Shown here: positions 58,196-64,000 of the stretch, in pieces
Position numbering within the stretch: the first letter of the stretch is position 1
How the letters are laid out: each line of letters opens with the position of its first letter
NCBI GenBank assembly: GCA_905182995.1
Contig: CAJJDP010000063.1
Location: 3,846 to 67,845 of the forward strand
From: Paramecium octaurelia
Taxonomy: Eukaryota; Ciliophora; Oligohymenophorea; Peniculida; Parameciidae
Length of the DNA: 64,000 bases
Reading direction: 5' to 3'
The notes under the pieces: generated by a model
Database searches by the model: none
Told to the model about the DNA's origin: nothing
Seen by the model: the letters and a program-made list of their open reading frames with translations, nothing else
Translations under genes and position numbers: made by a program

Positions 58196-59735
58196 ATGAT
58201 ATATGTTATTTTAGGAATACTCACTCTAATCTATTTAATAACTCAACCACTCTTAGTGGTTATCTATTTCAAAATTAGGTATGGCAAAAGAGTAATTATT
58301 CAATATGCTCCGATGTTAGGACTTCTTCGTACTCTAAGTCAATCAAGGGCAATCAATGGCGATGCATTTGAAGCACTATCCAAACAAATAGGGAACAATA
58401 GATAAGCTGACATTTTAGTTACTAATTTGCTATTTCGACCTATGATCGTCTTCCTAAAACCAAAATACTATCGAATATTCATGCAATAACATTAAGATTA
58501 TAGTAAATTCCCTATGATAGTCGACAAGAGATTGATATCAAAAGGCATGTTGATGGAAGGGGGAGCCAAATGGCTACAGTAAAAACGCCTTTTGGGATCT
58601 CATTTCGAATATAACAAGCTCATAAACCTTATTCCGATGATAAATGATGTAGCCCAAAAGAAATTGGCCAATTTACCTAATGAAGTATTCCCAGCCATGA
58701 ATTTGGCCTCTTCGATTACGGGTGAGGTTGTTCTCAAGGCTTTCTTCGGGGAGGATATTGCTTAATTGAGTCTAAATGGACAAGATCCCTCATAATGCGT
58801 CACTCAATTAATCACTCGATTTGGATAATTAATAACTGAATCTCGATTCTTTCAAATAAAGAGGGCATTGCTTGAAGAAAAAGTGTTCAGTCTATTCCCA
58901 AGAAAAATCGAATAGGACCTGTATGAATTAAATACCGTTATGCTTGATCACATGAGAAAGGCAATAAAAAATAGAATGGAAAAATTAAAGAATTGTAAGA
59001 ACATTGAACACCAGGATTACCTAGACGTTTATTTGGATGTTTACCTAAACAAAAACGATTCTATGGATCCACCCATAACAGAAGATGAAATACTACAATA
59101 ATCTATCACACTATACTTTGCAGGAACTGAAACTACTGCAAATCTAGTAACGACAGCTTGTTATTTTTTAGCTGAGAATCAGCTACTTTAAGAAGAAATA
59201 TACCAGGAAATTCTTGAAGTCTTGAATGGAGAACAAAATATAACAGCTAAACACTTACAAAATCTTTAAAAAGTAACAGGACTTTTAATGGAATGTCTTC
59301 GATTAAAACCAGTTGCTCCTATGTTGATATCTAAACAAGCATTAAAGGATTTATACATCAAGGATATATTCATCAAAAAAGGTATATATTTGATCTTATC
59401 AATGTTTAGGATGGTATGTCAATTACATGGTATTATCAAATGCATAAAATCAGAAATACTTTTCGAATCCAACCGAGATCGACATTACGAGGTGGAAGGC
59501 TGATGGAACTCTCAAAGATACATCCATCGATCCATTTGCTTTTGTGCCATTTTCAGCTGGAGGTAGAAATTGCATAGGATAATATCTTGCAATTATAGAG
59601 AGCAAAATTGTAGTCTCAAAAATACTGTTAAACTATAGATTGAAATTGAATCAGAAAATTGGAAGAGCGGAGTGGATAGCTAAAATTACATATGGACTAT
59701 CAAATCAAGATTATATAATATGGGAAGCTAGATGA
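58196..59735 (+). CDS. Cytochrome P450
   Basis: 503 residues, two exons (28-nt intron near the heme region). An N-terminal membrane anchor (MIYVILGILTLIYLITQPLLVVIYF) is followed by all P450 marks: I-helix AGTETTANLVTTACYFLAENQLL, ECLRLKP (ExxR), and the heme loop FSAGGRNCIG with the Cys ligand. Membrane-bound P450s oxidise lipids, sterols or xenobiotics; the substrate is not predictable here. It is divergent from the SOSS-B gene and converges on the next gene with 26 bp between stops. Confidence 0.94.
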
Positions 59736-59761
59736 TGTTTAAAATTTTAATGTTTAGATTT

Positions 59762-61069
59762 TCATTACAAAAAATTTAAATGGTCACACTTCGGCATACA
59801 TTATGAATGTCTCACCTTAAGTTATTGAATTAATTTGATGAATTAATTATACTTAGGTGATTCTCCTCCATCTTGATTATCAAATAAATTAGGAGGGTAT
59901 TATAATCCAACATATTGACATGCTTTAAGAAATTGTATCTATTCTTAAGGTAACATCAACTTTTGGTACAGATATTTGCTATCTTGATTCGGAATAGAAT
60001 TTTTTGAAATTTGTAAATCTAATTTTTTACTAAAACTTTCAAAGCTTTTCTCAATTCTAGGTAGAGAGGTAGATCTGATTTTTTGATTGGAGAACACAAT
60101 GCTTCTATTGTTCTTATCTTAACTTATGCTAAATCGTTTGTTTCTTTCTTCGATCGTTGGAATTTATATAAATTTTTTGATCAAACTATTTACTTATTTT
60201 CTATTCTTTAATTTCAATATTTCACTTCCTTGTGCTTCAATCAAACTTATTTTATGATCCAACTCTGATTTCTGTGCTTTCATGATTATTTTAGCTTCTT
60301 GATACTTTATTATTTCCTCTTTCAATCTTCTTTCATAGTTTGCACTTGTTGTGTCAATTAATTACTTAAGTTCCTAATTTTGCTCTTATAAAAACATTAT
60401 TTCAAAGCTACTCATATTCGTTTAGACCTCTTGATGAACCTTCTTTTTCTAGATCAATAGCTTTTTTAGCATGCCTTGATTATTTTTAATTGCATCTCGC
60501 ATCTTTTCTGTTTCCTCCTCCACAATTTGCATTCCTTATGGAACCTCCTTAGGACTTGGATGCGAATCGATAATGTTTTTACTATTAATCGAGAGTTTGT
60601 GGATAAAATCCCCAATTGATGACATTTCAATACTTGCTCGACTTTGATTGACCTTGGCCACCTTATGTTTCTCTTTTATGCTCTATTGGATTAAACATTC
60701 GAAAGGGACACTCCTGGGATGCGGAGATAAATGCAATTGGAATTATTGAATCCACAATAGCAGATTATTCAGGATCACCAAGTGATATCCAGATAGAGTC
60801 TTTCATGATATTGCTTTACTATTACTTTTATCACTTCTCCCAAATACGCTAGATCATACTCGCCCAAACTCAGGATTAACTAGGCTTCGCACACTGTCAC
60901 AATATTACAGTATTATCTCAGGTCTTCGATGTAGCCCTGTTAAATTTCTTGTTGTCGATCGTTGAATTGCACTTAAGCCTTTTACAAAACTTGCCTTATC
61001 TTCACTGTCAGTTTCTCCAAACTTAATAGCAGCTATTGAAAATTACTCTGGATATTGTATGGAACTCAT
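59762..61069 (-). CDS. Unknown coiled-coil protein
   Basis: 418 residues, three exons (25- and 26-nt introns). N-terminal coiled coil (PDLEKLTVKIRQVLQKAQVQFNDRQQEIQQGYIEDLRQ), a middle with NLLLWIQQFQLHLSPHPRSVPFECLIQ, then a long coiled coil (VEEETEKMRDAIKNNQGMLKKLLIQKKKVHQEVQ to EIIKYQEAKIIMKAQKSELDHKISLIEAQG) and a Ser-rich tail. An in-frame ATG exists upstream at 61144. It resembles ciliate B-box relatives without the finger. No function assigned. Confidence 0.7.
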
Positions 61070-61251
61070 CTGCTTTGTTATAATAAAAATGAATTATAAT
61101 CTATATATCATTTATGGTTTGTTGTAAAATTAATAATTAAGCATGTATCTTAAACTCAATATACTAGTCAATCCTTTTTTCGAAATCAAATAAGGAAAAG
61201 TCTTTTATTCTCAACAATTCTTTATAGAAATATTTAATTTATTATTACAAA

Positions 61252-62097
61252 ATGAGTTATGGTTGGCTCACCGAAAGTTCCTTGATCCCAGAACCCGCAG
61301 TTCCCATCAATGTGGATAACTCATCTGTAATTACATAATATATCCAAGCATAGATAGTTGCAATGAAGATTGCTTTGATGAAGGACAAACAAAATGAATA
61401 AGGAGCACTCTCAAAGGCCAAGGTAGTTAAAAAATAGGAGAAAAGAATCAACAAAGGAATTGAAGAACGAATTAAGAGAGATATGAAAGACACTGCAGCT
61501 GAAACTGATTAAAATCGTTTAGAAAAACTAAATGCAATCTTAACAAAGAAGGCTGAAATTTATGAGAGATAAAAACAAACTGGGATTGTCACTAAAAATT
61601 CATTGATTGACTTTAATTTAAAATAGATAAATGACATGAGTGAAAAAGATTAAGAGTATTAAATTATTTATTATTCTTAGACTATATGAAATGGAAAGAC
61701 AAGAATTCATTAAAAAGAAGAAGGAAGAAATACATTAGGCATAGAGAAATCTGATAAACCAAAGACCTGAAATTGCAAATCCCTAACTTGGATTTCAGTA
61801 AAATTAATAAGAACTTGAAAGAATTTAATGGGAACAGCAAATGATGAAAGAAATAGAAAGTAACATTAAGGATTCTAATTAAATCCTTTTCGAAAAAGGA
61901 CCGATTGAACAATCTTACGATAAAAGACTATCATAAGCAGAAAAAGAGTAACCATATTTATCATTTTCCTTAGAAAACTCCCAAATGTCTTAAGTGAGGA
62001 ATAAGAGGCTAAAGAAAAGATATCAGAAATAGCAAGAAAAAGAAAAGAATTTCAAGAAATTAGAATGGAAAAACTAAAAAAGTTAATTAAAAAGTGA
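61252..62097 (+). CDS. CCDC174-like protein
   Basis: 264 residues, three exons (25- and 26-nt introns). The N-terminus SYGWLTESSLIP and NVDNSSVITQYIQAQI, then INKGIEERIKRDMKDTAAETDQNRLEKLNAILTKKAEIYERQKQTG and SLIDFNLKQINDM, resembles CCDC174, a nuclear protein linked to the exon junction complex and splicing (KGxxERxxRD, LxxKAxxYExM and VDF-type phrases). The rest is Lys/Glu-rich helix ending KLKKLIKK. Family assignment is moderate; it might be another conserved spliceosomal coiled-coil protein. Confidence 0.6.
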
Positions 62098-62393
62098 TTA
62101 TTTATTGTTAAGCTTAAATTAATATTATTCATTTGCAAAATAGAGCCAAAATTAGATTGTTCAATATACTCCTTTGAGTCACAATAAAAAATAAAAAGAA
62201 TGCACAAAAATATAAATCTGTTATTTCATAATAAAATTTCTTACATTTGAAATATAATATTATTAAATGAATATCATTTGATTTATTTCTTGGGGTTCTT
62301 TTTATAAGTAAGTGTTTGCTATACTCTAATTAAAATTATAAGAGAAATATCCATAATTTTATACTTTTTCTTATTAATAATTATCATAAATTT

Positions 62394-62663
62394 ATGAATT
62401 TATAGATATAGTCAGAGAAATGTATATTTCCTAACAAAAACAAACATTCATTTGGCCCAACGCCTTAAGCTGTGAAAATAAGTAACAAGCGATTAAAGAG
62501 AGAATCAAAAAGTGTTATGGAAGTCTCCTTTAAAAAGAATGATTAAGTGATAATAGTTGAAAATTGGAAAAAATACAACGAGGATGTTAGTAACCTTGAG
62601 CAACCTTAAACTCCTATAAGAAAGTTCAAAGAGACTAGCTGCACAGGTTGTTAAATTTTCTGA
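62394..62663 (+). CDS. Small protein with C-terminal CaaX motif
   Basis: 89 residues, single exon. It is basic and polar (SNKRLKRESKSVMEVSFKKNDQVIIVENWKKYNEDV), with a Thr-Pro motif (QPQTPIRKF), and ends TSCTGCQIF followed by TGA. CQIF fits a CaaX box; F at the last position is usually read by geranylgeranyl (or farnesyl) transferase, and a second Cys three residues upstream could be palmitoylated. A membrane-anchored regulator is inferred. No family is recognised. A downstream gap of 313 bp leads to the Myb gene. Confidence 0.65.
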
Positions 62664-62976
62664 TCAAATGAAATATATTTATATAAATTTGGACTGTTTT
62701 TTGAATATTTCCTTGTAGTGATTTTATAAATACATCCTCGAAAAAATCAAATATTTAGGATAAGAAAGTGTTCATTTACTTTATTCACTTCATAGTATAA
62801 TTAAGTAATAAATGAAGGGAATTATCCATTTTCTCTTTTATTTAATGTGAGTTTTCTTACAAAAAGAAATCCATAAAAATTTAGATATAAAATTTCTCTT
62901 AAAATGAATATAATTAACTTCGTAATCAATTATTTATAAAAGATAAGAACAAAATATCATTATTTTAAAAATATAT
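62664..62976. other. AT-rich intergenic region
   Basis: Between the CaaX gene and the Myb gene, 313 bp with no coding frame and no visible repeat. Confidence 0.5.
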
Positions 62977-64000
62977 ATGAATATGCTACAGGAATTAAAT
63001 TTGTCTGACTCCGACTCATATCCTTAAAAGAAAAGAGGCAGAAGTACAAATGGTCGTCAAAGTAAAATTAGATAGATTATATTAGTGACAAGTTAGGAGA
63101 AGTTTGAGTTTTAAAAATAATATTAGTTGTTTTAACTGTTTTATGAAAGTTGCCAGAACATTTCAATAGACTTTGTGTATCTAAAAGAATATTTTAATGT
63201 TGGTTTAAATGATTGTCCCAGTGATGTTGAAATTTTAAAAATTCAAAAGAAACTACACAATCGGCGTTTTTCATCCAATCCTAAGAAAAGTTGGGGATTT
63301 GATGAAAAAAAAGTCTTGATTTGGGTGATTGGAAAGTATTGTTCTTTGAAATAGAAAAATTGCAGATTTTTAAATAGTGATGATTTTAATGAAATTGCAT
63401 AATATTTATTTAGAAGAAATGCTGAGAACATCAAATAAAAATGGACGTCAATGCATAAATCATCCTTAATTACGCAACCATTCACTTAAGAAGAAGATCA
63501 GTAATTATAATTATTGTTTGAAAAATACAAAAACGATGAAAATAGATGGAAATAGATTGCTTAGGAGATGAGCAAAGTTAATCAGATATACAGAACTAGT
63601 AAGCAATTAAGGGAAAGATGGATTAATTATTTAGACCCGTCATTAATTAAAATTAAAGATCCTTGGACAGATAGAGAAGATTTAGAGTTGATTTATTAAA
63701 TTTAATAAAAGGGAAAGAAATGGACTGAAATAGCAAAATAATTAAAACGAAATGAAAATTAAGTGAAGAACAGATTTAATGGTTTATTAAAAAGAGATGA
63801 AGTAGATGATGATTTAAATAAATTAATAGATAAAATACTATGGAGAATAAGCAAATATCCAACTGATGAATTGAACAATTAAAATGAAAAATAGCATTTC
63901 CATAATAATCATCATTAAAGTTTACTACTGGCTGTAGGCAATATTGAATCAATTACCAGAGAAACTTCCTATGAATTGACTCCTTGTATGGTTAATCTTA
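62977..64000 (+). CDS. Myb-like DNA-binding protein (3' end cut by window)
   Basis: 341 codons without interruption up to the window edge, no intron so far. Basic Ser-rich start (KKRGRSTNGRQSK), a helical region, then two Myb repeats near 180-300: PFTQEEDQQLQLLFEKYKNDENRWKQIAQEM...RTSKQLRERWINYLDP and PWTDREDLELIYQIQQKGKKWTEIAKQLKRNENQVKNRFNGLL. Spaced Trp residues and the RTSKQLRERW and NQVKNRFN helices are typical R2R3. A third, weaker repeat may precede them (FDEKKVLIWVIGKY). The protein is probably a transcription regulator. The stop codon lies outside the window. Confidence 0.9.

Noticed and set aside
1-64000. Bacterial-type features (operons, ribosome-binding sites, CRISPR arrays, insertion sequences).
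   Set aside because: Telomere, code 6, tiny introns and scattered eukaryotic families show ciliate macronuclear DNA; none of these features is present.
1-64000. tRNA or other structured RNA genes and mobile elements.
   Set aside because: I looked for cloverleaf-like GC-rich islands, reverse-transcriptase or transposase motifs and terminal repeats and saw none that I could support by eye.

Overview
The window is one end of a somatic (macronuclear) chromosome of a ciliate, most likely Paramecium. It opens with CCCAAA telomere repeats. Nearly every convincing reading frame uses TAA and TAG as glutamine and ends only at TGA. The introns are tiny (21-30 nt, GTA...TAG-like), the DNA is very AT-rich, and genes are packed with gaps of 15-150 bp. 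Standard-code reading frames are therefore almost all misleading. I built gene models by hand with ciliate code 6, removing each intron only where it restored an open frame; for most multi-exon models the exon sum is divisible by three. All family names come from reading motifs, not from database searches.

Layout. 1-650: telomere and a subtelomeric tandem repeat. 654-1810: an arrestin-like gene. 1.8-6.7 kb: a gene-poor zone with decayed pieces that resemble a histidine kinase and a MORN-repeat protein. From 6.7 kb on the chromosome is dense.

6.7-22.6 kb: a Cys-containing unknown, the condensin kleisin (CAP-H/Brn1), a CK1 kinase, a Rab GTPase, a TRF4-type nucleotidyltransferase, three unknowns, a CAMK-like kinase with DFN in place of DFG, Tom40, and a CXC (tesmin/TSO1/LIN54) DNA-binding protein. 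23-33 kb: an EH-domain protein, UTP25, a galactose-binding-like coiled-coil protein, a twin-CX9C mitochondrial candidate, a four-helix membrane protein, a PH-domain probable pseudokinase and an EF-hand protein.

33.5-47.4 kb: a decayed gene, SERP1/RAMP4, a B-box/propeller-like protein, a Yip1-family membrane protein, a RING-TRAF protein, a secreted eight-cysteine mini-protein, an unknown, a cyclic-nucleotide phosphodiesterase, a small MGC-terminated protein, an orphan ORF, ribosomal protein eS6, and an unknown coiled-coil gene with an apparent frameshift. 47.6-64 kb: a B-box coiled-coil protein, an FBT-family transporter, three unknown low-complexity or coiled-coil proteins, a CAMK-like kinase, SOSS-B/NABP, a cytochrome P450, a coiled-coil protein, a CCDC174-like protein, a small CaaX protein and a Myb protein cut by the window end.

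I see no operon or defence-type gene cassette: neighbours are functionally unrelated housekeeping and signalling genes. The most unusual items are the PH pseudokinase, the apparent frameshift near 46.84 kb, five stop-free introns whose length is a multiple of three, two divergent gene pairs with 15 and 23 bp between start codons, and a few small orphan proteins with targeting-type termini (CaaX, MGC, twin CX9C, signal peptide plus eight Cys).
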